15,290 nt of DNA from Comamonadaceae bacterium. GTDB lineage: Bacteria; Pseudomonadota; Gammaproteobacteria; Burkholderiales; Burkholderiaceae_C. The notes beneath the pieces were generated by a model. That model ran no database searches and was not told the DNA's origin. It saw nothing but the letters and a program-made list of their open reading frames with translations. Positions 7,552-14,025 of the stretch are shown piece after piece. A program made the position numbers and the translations under genes. The number at the start of each line of letters is the position of its first letter. Position 1 is the first letter of the stretch. Where the stretch lies: positions 1 to 15,290 of the forward strand of contig CANGMW010000023.1 in NCBI GenBank assembly GCA_947454695.1, given 5' to 3'.

Positions 7552-9282
7552 ATGAAGTTGCGTTACAGCGTCGTCGCCGTAGCAGTTGCCTGCTCGCTGG
7601 CGTCTCATGCCTGGGCTGACGAAGCCGCGGCCAAGAAATGGATCGACAATGAGTTTCAACCGTCGACTTTGAGTAAAACCCAACAGACCGCGGAGTTGAA
7701 GTGGTTCATTGATGCCGCCAAAAAACTTCAAGCCAAAGGCGTGAAGGAAATTTCGGTGGTGTCCGAAACCATTGCCACCCACGAGTACGAATCCAAAACG
7801 CTGGCCAAAGCGTTTGAAGAAATCACCGGCATCAAGGTCAAGCATGATTTGATCGGCGAGGGCGACGTGGTTGAGAAACTGCAAACCTCCATGCAATCCG
7901 GCAAATCGATTTACGACGGCTGGATCACCGACTCTGACTTGATCGGTACCCACTACCGTTACGGCAAGGTCATGAACCTCACCGACTACATGAACGGCAG
8001 CGGCAAGGAATGGACCAACCCGGGTCTTGATATCAAAGACTTCATCGGCACGAGTTTCACCACCGCCCCTGATGGCAAGCTGTACCAGCTGCCCGACCAG
8101 CAATTCGCCAACCTGTACTGGTTCCGTGCGGACTTGTTTGCCAAGCCTGAGCTCAAAGCCAAATTTAAAGCGAAATACGGCTATGACCTGGGCGTCCCGC
8201 TGAACTGGAGCGCCTATGAAGACATCGCCGCTTTCTTCACCAACGACGTGAAGAACATCGACGGCAAACCGATTTACGGTCACATGGACTACGGCAAGAA
8301 AGACCCGTCACTGGGCTGGCGCTTCACCGATGCGTGGCTGTCCATGGCCGGTTCGGCTGACATTGGCATTCCCAATGGCAAACCGGTGGACGAGTGGGGC
8401 ATCCGTGCTTCGGCTGACGGCTGCACGCCTCAAGGCGCTTCTGTCGCCCGCGGTGGCGCGACCAACTCGCCCGCAGCGGTTTACGCCCTGACCAAGTACA
8501 TCGACTGGATGAAGCTGTACGCGCCCAAGGAAGCCATCGGCATGACCTTCGGTGAAGCCGGTCCGGTGCCTGCTCAAGGTCAGATCGCCCAACAGATCTT
8601 CTGGTACACCGCCTTCACCGCTGACATGGTCAAGCCGGGTCTGCCGGTGGTGAACGCTGACGGTACACCGAAGTGGCGCATGGCTCCCGGCCCGAACGGT
8701 CCGTACTGGAAACAAGGTATGCAAAACGGCTACCAGGACGTGGGTTCATGGACCTTCTTCAAAGGCCACGACGAAAGCAAAGTGGCTGCTGCTTGGCTTT
8801 ATGCGCAGTTTGTGACGGCCAAAACCACCTCTCTGAAGAAAACCATTGTGGGCCTGACGCCGATTCGCGAATCTGACATCCAGTCCAAAGCGATGACCGA
8901 CATGGCCCCCAAGCTGGGTGGTCTGGTCGAGTTCTACCGCAGCCCCGCACGCGTGGCTTGGACCCCGACCGGTACCAACGTGCCTGATTACCCCAAGCTG
9001 GCGCAGCTGTGGTGGAAGAACGTGGCGGTGGCTGTGACGGGTGAGAAGACGCCGCAAGCAGCCATGGACAACCTGGCCAATGAGATGGACGATGTGATGG
9101 GCCGCCTGGAACGCTCCGGTATGGCTGTTTGCCCGCCCAAGCTCAATGCCAAGATGGATCCGAGCAAATGGCTCAGTGACAAAGGCGCACCTTGGAAGAA
9201 ACTGGCCAACGAGAAGCCAAAAGGCGAGACCATTGCTTATGACTCTTTGTTGAACGCCTGGAAGAACGGCAAAGTCCGCTAA
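7552..9282 (+). CDS. glpV: Periplasmic glycerol-binding protein GlpV
   Basis: This is a 576-residue extracellular solute-binding protein of the importer, larger than most sugar-binding proteins (about 400-450) but normal for this glycerol-associated group. It starts with a typical signal peptide: MKLR, a hydrophobic core, and a likely signal peptidase I site AWA|D after residue 22. A cysteine at 14 lies inside the hydrophobic core and does not form a good lipobox, so the protein should be soluble. The rest is rich in Lys, Trp and Tyr, as in periplasmic binding proteins. ATG 7552 is chosen because AGGAG lies 6-7 bases upstream and the signal peptide starts there; the in-frame extension to 7471 runs through the hairpin. 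It is the last gene of the importer operon and is followed by a strong hairpin. Glycerol as ligand is inferred from the glp context. Confidence 0.92.
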   Translation: MKLRYSVVAVAVACSLASHAWADEAAAKKWIDNEFQPSTLSKTQQTAELKWFIDAAKKLQAKGVKEISVVSETIATHEYESKTLAKAFEEITGIKVKHDLIGEGDVVEKLQTSMQSGKSIYDGWITDSDLIGTHYRYGKVMNLTDYMNGSGKEWTNPGLDIKDFIGTSFTTAPDGKLYQLPDQQFANLYWFRADLFAKPELKAKFKAKYGYDLGVPLNWSAYEDIAAFFTNDVKNIDGKPIYGHMDYGKKDPSLGWRFTDAWLSMAGSADIGIPNGKPVDEWGIRASADGCTPQGASVARGGATNSPAAVYALTKYIDWMKLYAPKEAIGMTFGEAGPVPAQGQIAQQIFWYTAFTADMVKPGLPVVNADGTPKWRMAPGPNGPYWKQGMQNGYQDVGSWTFFKGHDESKVAAAWLYAQFVTAKTTSLKKTIVGLTPIRESDIQSKAMTDMAPKLGGLVEFYRSPARVAWTPTGTNVPDYPKLAQLWWKNVAVAVTGEKTPQAAMDNLANEMDDVMGRLERSGMAVCPPKLNAKMDPSKWLSDKGAPWKKLANEKPKGETIAYDSLLNAWKNGKVR

Positions 9283-9288
9283 AGCAAT

Positions 9289-9317
9289 AGGCCGTGTGAG
9301 TACACCTCACACGGCCT
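9289..9317 (+). terminator. Hairpin terminator or attenuator between glpV and glpD
   Basis: A perfect 12-base stem, AGGCCGTGTGAG (9289-9300) with CTCACACGGCCT (9306-9317), encloses a 5-base loop. An outer GCAA/TTGC pair (9284-9287 and 9321-9324) could extend it. The following sequence TTGCTTATTTGAT is T-rich but has no uninterrupted T run, so termination may be partial or the stem may protect the glpV 3' end. It begins 7 bases after the glpV stop, and glpD starts 38 bases downstream of it on the same strand. Confidence 0.8.
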
Positions 9318-9354
9318 GACTTGCTTATTTGATCTCGATCCCCGCTCATTTTTT

Positions 9355-10932
9355 ATGCTCACCCCTGTCCCCCCGTCGCTGACGCGCCGGCAAGATTTGC
9401 TCGGCCTGTTGGACCCGCAAACGGTCTATGACATGGCCATTGTGGGTGGGGGCGCCACGGGTTTGGGCTTGGCTTTGGACGCGGCATCAAGGGGTTACAG
9501 CGTCGTCTTGGTGGAGTCGGATGACTTTGCCAAAGGCACCTCCTCGCGCTCGACCAAATTGGTTCACGGCGGGGTTCGATATTTAGCCCAAGGCAATATT
9601 GCCTTGGTGCGTGAAGCCTTACATGAACGCAGCAATTTGCTGCGCAACGCACCTCACATTGCGCAACCTTTGCCCTTTGTGATGCCCACCTACAGCTGGT
9701 GGGACAAGTTTTTTTATGGCGCCGGTTTGAAAATGTACGACGCCCTGGCGGGCAAGGCCGGTCTGGGTAAAACGGCTTTTCTTTCCTCCGATGAAACCCT
9801 CCATTGCCTTCCAACCGTTCAGCCGAGCGGCTTGCATGGCGGGGTGAAGTATTGGGACGGGCAGTTCAACGATTCCAAATTAGCGCTGGCCCTGGTGCGC
9901 AGTGCCGCCCTTCAAGGTGCCTTGTTGCTTAACTACGTGCGTGCATCGTCTTTGCGCTACGCGGCGGGCAAAGTCTGCGGCATCCGTTGCACCGACGCCC
10001 TGACTGATCAGGTGATGGACATTCAAGCGCGCTGCGTGGTCAATGCCACGGGCGTTTGGGTTGATTCCTTGCGCGAACAAGATGGCACCGTTGAAGCCAT
10101 GGTGGCACCGAGCCAAGGCGTGCACATCGTGGTCGATAAAAAGTTTTTCCCCGGCAAGGCTGCTTTGATGGTTCCTAAAACTGCGGATGGGCGCGTGCTC
10201 TTTGCGGTGCCTTGGTTGGGCAAGGTCATTTTGGGAACCACCGACACACCACGGCACGATCTCGCCCGTGAGCCTTTGGCTTTTGAAGAAGAGATTGATT
10301 TCATCCTGAGTGAGTCGGCGCGCTACCTGCGACTCGCCCCCACCCGGGCCGATGTGAAGAGCATCTGGGTGGGCCTGCGGCCTTTGGTTAAACCGCCCAA
10401 AGAAGAGGGCGACAACACCAAGGCGCTCAGCCGGGAGCACACGGTTCTGGTGAGCGCCTCGGGCCTGGTCACCGTCACCGGCGGCAAATGGACCACTTAC
10501 CGGGCGATGGCGCAGGATGTGATGGACAAGTGTTTAGAAAGTCATCTGATCGAGCCCAAAGGCGCCAGCGTGACAGAACACCTCACCTTAGTGGGCGCCG
10601 AAGCAACTGATGCTGCGCCGGTGTCTATTGGCGAGCCCGAAGGTTTGCACTCCTACGGCAGCGAGCAAGCGTGGGTCGAAGCGCTGCCCGGCCACGACCA
10701 TTGGCTGTGTGATGGTTTGAGTGAAGCCATGGTGCGGTTCGCGGCGCGCTATGAATACGCGGTGCGGGTCGAAGATGTATTGGCCCGTCGATCGCGCTTG
10801 CTGTTTTTGGATGCGCAATTGGCCGCGCAGTTGGCACCCCAGGTGGGCGAGATTCTCTTCTCGGAAACCGGCTTGGAGCCGGACGTCGATGGATTCGTGC
10901 GTCTGGCTAAGCAATACACCCTGCAAGCGTAA
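9355..10932 (+). CDS. glpD: Aerobic glycerol-3-phosphate dehydrogenase (FAD)
   Basis: This is a 525-residue membrane-associated flavoprotein that oxidises glycerol-3-phosphate to dihydroxyacetone phosphate and passes electrons to quinone, the second step after GlpK. The N-terminal FAD-binding Rossmann motif IVGGGATGLG is at 29-38, followed by VVLVESDDFAKGTSSRSTK with the ribose-binding acidic residue, then LVHGGVRYL. The segment ATGVWVD and the later GLRPLVKP and VTGGKWTTYR are typical of GlpD, and a C-terminal all-helical domain follows. Length is normal. No Shine-Dalgarno precedes ATG 9355 (the bases before are CATTTTTT), so translation may be weak or may depend on S1. It is separated from glpV by a strong hairpin, so it is either expressed by read-through or has its own promoter; I could not identify one with confidence. 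Confidence 0.97.
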   Translation: MLTPVPPSLTRRQDLLGLLDPQTVYDMAIVGGGATGLGLALDAASRGYSVVLVESDDFAKGTSSRSTKLVHGGVRYLAQGNIALVREALHERSNLLRNAPHIAQPLPFVMPTYSWWDKFFYGAGLKMYDALAGKAGLGKTAFLSSDETLHCLPTVQPSGLHGGVKYWDGQFNDSKLALALVRSAALQGALLLNYVRASSLRYAAGKVCGIRCTDALTDQVMDIQARCVVNATGVWVDSLREQDGTVEAMVAPSQGVHIVVDKKFFPGKAALMVPKTADGRVLFAVPWLGKVILGTTDTPRHDLAREPLAFEEEIDFILSESARYLRLAPTRADVKSIWVGLRPLVKPPKEEGDNTKALSREHTVLVSASGLVTVTGGKWTTYRAMAQDVMDKCLESHLIEPKGASVTEHLTLVGAEATDAAPVSIGEPEGLHSYGSEQAWVEALPGHDHWLCDGLSEAMVRFAARYEYAVRVEDVLARRSRLLFLDAQLAAQLAPQVGEILFSETGLEPDVDGFVRLAKQYTLQA

Positions 10933-10972
10933 CTTCAGTCAGCGAGGCGCTCAGCTGTCAATGTGTTGACCC

Positions 10973-12190
10973 TCAGTCCACACTTTGGATCATGTTGCGA
11001 ACCACCGGGTAAATCTGGCTGGCCCAGCGCTTGCCGCTGAACACACCATAGTGTCCCACGCCCGCTTGCAGGTGGTGGGTCTTCATGTAAGGCGGGATTC
11101 TTGGGCAAAGGTCCTGAGCCGCCAGCGTCTGGCCGATACCGCAAATGTCGTCGCGCATACCTTCGACCGTGAGCAAAAAAGTTTTGCGGATGCATTCGGG
11201 CTTAATCACTTGCCCTTGGTATTGAAATTCTCCTTTGGGTAGCAAGTGGGTTTGGAACACTTGCTCCACGGTTTGCAAGTAAAAGTCGCCTGACAAATCC
11301 ATGATGGCGAAATACTCTTTGTAGAAGTCGCGGATTTGGTCGGCCTTCTCGTCGTCATTGGCAATACGCAAGTCGTAGATGTCTTGAAATGATTTTTTGT
11401 GGCGTTCCAAGTTCATGTTCATGAAGGCCATGAGCTGCAAAAACCCCGGGTAGACACGACGCCCTGCGCCCTTGAACTGAAAGGGCACCATGCCGATCAG
11501 TTTGGACTCGAACCAGGACAAAGGGTTTTGGGTAGCCAGTTGGTTGACCTGGGTCGGGTTGATGCGCGTGTCAATCGGGCCGGCCATCAAAATCATGCTG
11601 GCCGGCGTGCACGGGTCTTGTCGCTCGGCCATGACCGCGGTGGCGGCCAGGCATGCCACGGTGGGTTGGCAAACGCCCATGAGGTGCGTGCCCGGGCCCA
11701 AATGCTGCATAAAGGCGATGATCTGGCTGATGTAAGTGTCCAGATCGAACACACCCGCAGCCAGCGGAATGTCGCGAATATTGAGCCAGTCGGTGATGTA
11801 GACCTCATGGTCTTGCACCAAAGTTTGCACGGTACTGCGCAACAAGGTGGCGAAATGCCCCGACATGGGCGCCACCAACAAGACTTTAGGCATGTTGGCC
11901 GACGTTGATTTCCTGAACTTGAACAGGTGGCAAAAGTCGGTGGTGGTTTCTAAACTTTCTTGGACGCTGACCGTTTTTCCGTCTGCGCCTGTGACGGGTT
12001 CAATCTTGAAGGCAGGGCGCACATGGGTGAGTCCGGTGAGCGCTATCTGCTCGTAGTAGGCAGCCATCTTGCGCAAAGGGGGAGCGCTATCCGCTAGTTG
12101 CCAGCTCTCCATCACGGCCAGCGCGTGCTGGGCAAACAGGCGAACCGGGTCGCTCATATTGGTTGCGGTTTGGTAGGCGCTGTAAATCAT
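10973..12190 (-). CDS. phaZ: Intracellular poly(3-hydroxybutyrate) depolymerase
   Basis: This is a 405-residue protein that mobilises stored PHB by hydrolysing amorphous polymer in native granules. It matches the Ralstonia eutropha PhaZ1 type (419 residues), an alpha/beta-hydrolase fold enzyme with a cysteine nucleophile. The lipase-box-like motif GVCQPT places Cys174 where serine hydrolases have Ser; the other triad members are Asp347 (in RDDICGIG) and His380 (in GVGHYGVFSG), with spacing like the Cys183/Asp355/His388 triad of the Ralstonia enzyme. There is no signal peptide, as expected for a granule enzyme. I chose ATG 12190 because AGGAG lies just upstream on the minus strand; a 10-residue extension to 12220 has no such support. 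It converges on glpD (40 bases between ends, no clear terminator) and is divergent from the GST gene. Confidence 0.95.
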   Translation of the reverse strand: MIYSAYQTATNMSDPVRLFAQHALAVMESWQLADSAPPLRKMAAYYEQIALTGLTHVRPAFKIEPVTGADGKTVSVQESLETTTDFCHLFKFRKSTSANMPKVLLVAPMSGHFATLLRSTVQTLVQDHEVYITDWLNIRDIPLAAGVFDLDTYISQIIAFMQHLGPGTHLMGVCQPTVACLAATAVMAERQDPCTPASMILMAGPIDTRINPTQVNQLATQNPLSWFESKLIGMVPFQFKGAGRRVYPGFLQLMAFMNMNLERHKKSFQDIYDLRIANDDEKADQIRDFYKEYFAIMDLSGDFYLQTVEQVFQTHLLPKGEFQYQGQVIKPECIRKTFLLTVEGMRDDICGIGQTLAAQDLCPRIPPYMKTHHLQAGVGHYGVFSGKRWASQIYPVVRNMIQSVD

Positions 12191-12263
12191 GGCGGGCTCC
12201 TGTGATCGATTCCCCAACACCTATGCAAATTACGTGCCCTGTTCAGCCTGTTCTTGAAATAAA

Positions 12264-12279
12264 TGGCATGAGTATTGCA
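12264..12279 (+). promoter_or_regulatory. Sigma-54 (RpoN) promoter for the GST-cupin pair
   Basis: TGGCATGAGTATTGCA matches the RpoN consensus TGGCACG-N4-TTGCA with a single change (C to T at the sixth base). The invariant GG (12265-12266) and GC (12277-12278) are separated by exactly 10 bases. Transcription would start near 12290, leaving a leader of about 20 bases with GGAG at 12301-12304 before ATG 12311, which is well placed. The activator sites such a promoter needs would normally lie about 80-200 bases upstream, that is inside the 5' part of phaZ; I did not find an obvious palindrome there. A direct repeat CCTGTTC occurs at 12238-12244 and 12247-12253. Confidence 0.75.
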
Positions 12280-12310
12280 AGTAGCGAAGGGCAACATTAC
12301 GGAGCAGGAC

Positions 12311-12967
12311 ATGAGCGCCACCACTTTGACCCTCAGCAGCAAGAACTACTCATCTTGGTCATTGCGGGGGTGGCTGATGGTCAAACTTGCGGGGATTCCC
12401 TTTGAGGAGGTGATGGTGCCTACCGGCTCTGCCGATGCGCGTGCTGAGTTGTTGTTGATCTCGCCGTCCATCCTGGTGCCGTGCCTCACGCACGGCAAAG
12501 CCAAGGTCTGGGACACGCTCGCTATTGGCGAGTACCTCAATGAAATTGCACCAAAAGCCAAACTGCTTCCGGCCAATCCGGTGCACCGTGCACATTGCCG
12601 TGCCATTTGCGGTGAGATGCACTCAGGCTTTTCGGCCATGCGGGCGTCTCTCCCTATGAACCTGAAGGCCCAGATTAAGGATTTCAAGGTCTGGTCCAAG
12701 GCGCAACTCGATATCGCCCGCATCCAAGACATCTGGAAAGACTGCCTGTCCACCTACAAAGGGCCTTACCTGTTCGGTAAACAGCCCACCATGGCCGACG
12801 CCATGTACGCCCCTGTGGCGACCCGGTTCCACACCTATGGGGTCGAGCTCGATCCTGTTTGCCAAGCCTACGTCAAACAGATCTTGTCCATGCCTCTGAT
12901 GAAAGCGTGGATACAAGCGGCTCAGGCCGAACCTGAGGATATCGAAGAGTTGGAAATGGAGTTTTGA
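12311..12967 (+). CDS. Glutathione S-transferase family protein
   Basis: This is a 218-residue protein of the two-domain GST fold. The thioredoxin-like N-terminal half starts TLSSKNYSSWSLRGWLMVKL; the SSWS serines sit where zeta-like GSTs (maleylacetoacetate isomerase, SSCSxR) have their glutathione-activating serine. The conserved Pro before strand 3 is in ISPSILVPCL, and the helical C-terminal half carries the usual GKQPTMADAMYAPVATRF motif with the N-cap Asp. The substrate cannot be told from sequence; it could be a detoxifying transferase or an isomerase. ATG 12311 has GGAG at 12301-12304; the in-frame TTG at 12275 lies inside the sigma-54 promoter and is not used. The next gene starts 3 bases after the stop, so the two are one transcription unit. 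Confidence 0.9.
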   Translation: MSATTLTLSSKNYSSWSLRGWLMVKLAGIPFEEVMVPTGSADARAELLLISPSILVPCLTHGKAKVWDTLAIGEYLNEIAPKAKLLPANPVHRAHCRAICGEMHSGFSAMRASLPMNLKAQIKDFKVWSKAQLDIARIQDIWKDCLSTYKGPYLFGKQPTMADAMYAPVATRFHTYGVELDPVCQAYVKQILSMPLMKAWIQAAQAEPEDIEELEMEF

Positions 12968-12969
12968 TC

Positions 12970-13407
12970 ATGACGACTGCGGAAATCATCACCTCAACAA
13001 CGGAATTCAGCCACGTCAAAGGCAAGACGACTGAATTTTTGCCAAACGGCCTGCGCAGCTTTTTCAGCTACAAAGATCTTGGCGTGGCCAAGGCCACGCA
13101 CGGAAAGGTCATTGCGCATATCGCGCGTGCTGAATTGCCACCCACCGAGGGCACCGGCTGGCACTACCACGTGGCTGAATTTCAAATCGTCTACATGCTC
13201 AAGGGCTGGGCCCGCTTCATGTACGAAGACAAAGTCACATTGGTGGAGGCGGGCGATTGTGTGCACCAGCGACCCGGCATCGTGCACTACCTCTTTGACT
13301 ACTCGCCAGACATGGAGTACTTGGAGATCGTCGGCCCGGCGGACTTTGATTCGGTACCCGTAGCGGCCGATTGGGCGGTGCCGAAAGTGACGCCCTGGAA
13401 GCCCTGA
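12970..13407 (+). CDS. Cupin-domain protein
   Basis: This is a 145-residue single-domain cupin, a small beta-barrel that usually binds a metal. The first cupin motif is GTGWHYHVAEFQIVYMLKG, giving the HxH metal ligands, with a Gln or a shifted Glu in place of the usual Glu spacing. The second is GDCVHQRPGIVHYLFD, which supplies the last histidine. Many such proteins are dioxygenases, isomerases or ligand sensors, so no reaction is assigned. It starts 3 bases after the GST stop with GGAG at 12958-12961 as ribosome site, and probably shares the sigma-54 promoter. A joint role with the GST-like protein, for example in breakdown of a ring-cleavage product, is possible but only inferred. It converges on the Lrp gene with 51 bases between ends. 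Confidence 0.88.
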   Translation: MTTAEIITSTTEFSHVKGKTTEFLPNGLRSFFSYKDLGVAKATHGKVIAHIARAELPPTEGTGWHYHVAEFQIVYMLKGWARFMYEDKVTLVEAGDCVHQRPGIVHYLFDYSPDMEYLEIVGPADFDSVPVAADWAVPKVTPWKP

Positions 13408-13458
13408 GCATATATCGCTGCGTTGGCTTGCAGGCGGCGCGCACAGGGACGGTTTGCC

Positions 13459-13920
13459 TCAGGGCAGCGGCAATGCGGTCTTGTAGCGCACCTGCTTGAG
13501 CGCAAAGCTGGAGCGGATTTTCTCGATCCCTGCGATCGGCGTGAGTTGCTCCAGGATGAATTTTTCAAGCGCCGTGATATCCGCCACCGCCACGCGGATC
13601 AGGTAATCGCTGTCGCCCGTCATCAGGTAGCACTCCATCACCTCATCGTGCTCGATGATGCGCGACTCAAATTCAGCCAGCGCCGACTTGGATTGCTCCT
13701 TTAAGCTGATCGAGATGAAGACCGACAGGTTCAGCCCCAAGGTCTTGGGGTTGACCAGCGCGACATAGCGTTCAATCACGCCCGCTGCTTCCAGCGCTTT
13801 GACCCGCGTCAGACAGGGCGAAGGCGACAAGTGCACTTGGCGGGCGAGCTCAATATTGGTCAGCGCGCTGTCGTTTTGCAGTTCCTGCAAAATTCTCAAG
13901 TCTGTAGCGTCTAGCTTCAT
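13459..13920 (-). CDS. Lrp/AsnC-family transcriptional regulator
   Basis: This is a 153-residue regulator of the leucine-responsive family. The N-terminal helix-turn-helix is at about residues 4-58 (TNIELARQVHLSPSPCLTRV), and the C-terminal RAM ligand-binding domain is at about 65-140, with the diagnostic GDSDYLIRV (102-110). Family members are amino-acid-sensing octamers that bind DNA near their own promoter. It is transcribed divergently from the E1 gene at 14026 across a 105-base gap containing a near-perfect inverted repeat. In Pseudomonas putida the Lrp-like regulator MdeR lies divergent from the methionine-catabolism genes mdeAB, and this arrangement looks similar, so control of the E1 gene is the best guess. 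No strong ribosome site precedes ATG 13920. Confidence 0.93.
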   Translation of the reverse strand: MKLDATDLRILQELQNDSALTNIELARQVHLSPSPCLTRVKALEAAGVIERYVALVNPKTLGLNLSVFISISLKEQSKSALAEFESRIIEHDEVMECYLMTGDSDYLIRVAVADITALEKFILEQLTPIAGIEKIRSSFALKQVRYKTALPLP

Positions 13921-13937
13921 TAAATTCTTTTGAAATC

Positions 13938-13967
13938 AAATATCTCGGCATTTTATGCCGAATATTT
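13938..13967. promoter_or_regulatory. Inverted repeat, candidate Lrp-family operator
   Basis: AAATATCTCGGCAT (13938-13951), three bases (TTT), then ATGCCGAATATTT (13955-13967). The core TCGGCAT/ATGCCGA pairs perfectly, and the outer AAATAT/ATATTT also pairs, apart from one extra C at 13944 on the left. The centre is about 33 bases upstream of the lrp start and 73 bases upstream of the E1 start. Position and symmetry fit a dimer-binding site of the divergently encoded Lrp regulator. The rest of the gap (13921-14025) is AT-rich, and I could not fix a -35/-10 pair. Confidence 0.6.
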
Positions 13968-14025
13968 AAAAATAAGCGATGCAAACGACAGCCTATTTTT
14001 CAAAGAGTTGTCTAAATTAAGGCCC

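Noticed and set aside
7585..7620. Possible lipoprotein signal (Cys14) in GlpV
   Set aside because: The residues before the cysteine (A-V-A) do not give a proper lipobox, and a clear signal peptidase I site AWA|D follows at residue 22.
10933..10972. Small inverted repeat AGCG-AGG-CGCT between glpD and phaZ as a bidirectional terminator
   Set aside because: The stem is only 4 bases and no T run follows on either strand.
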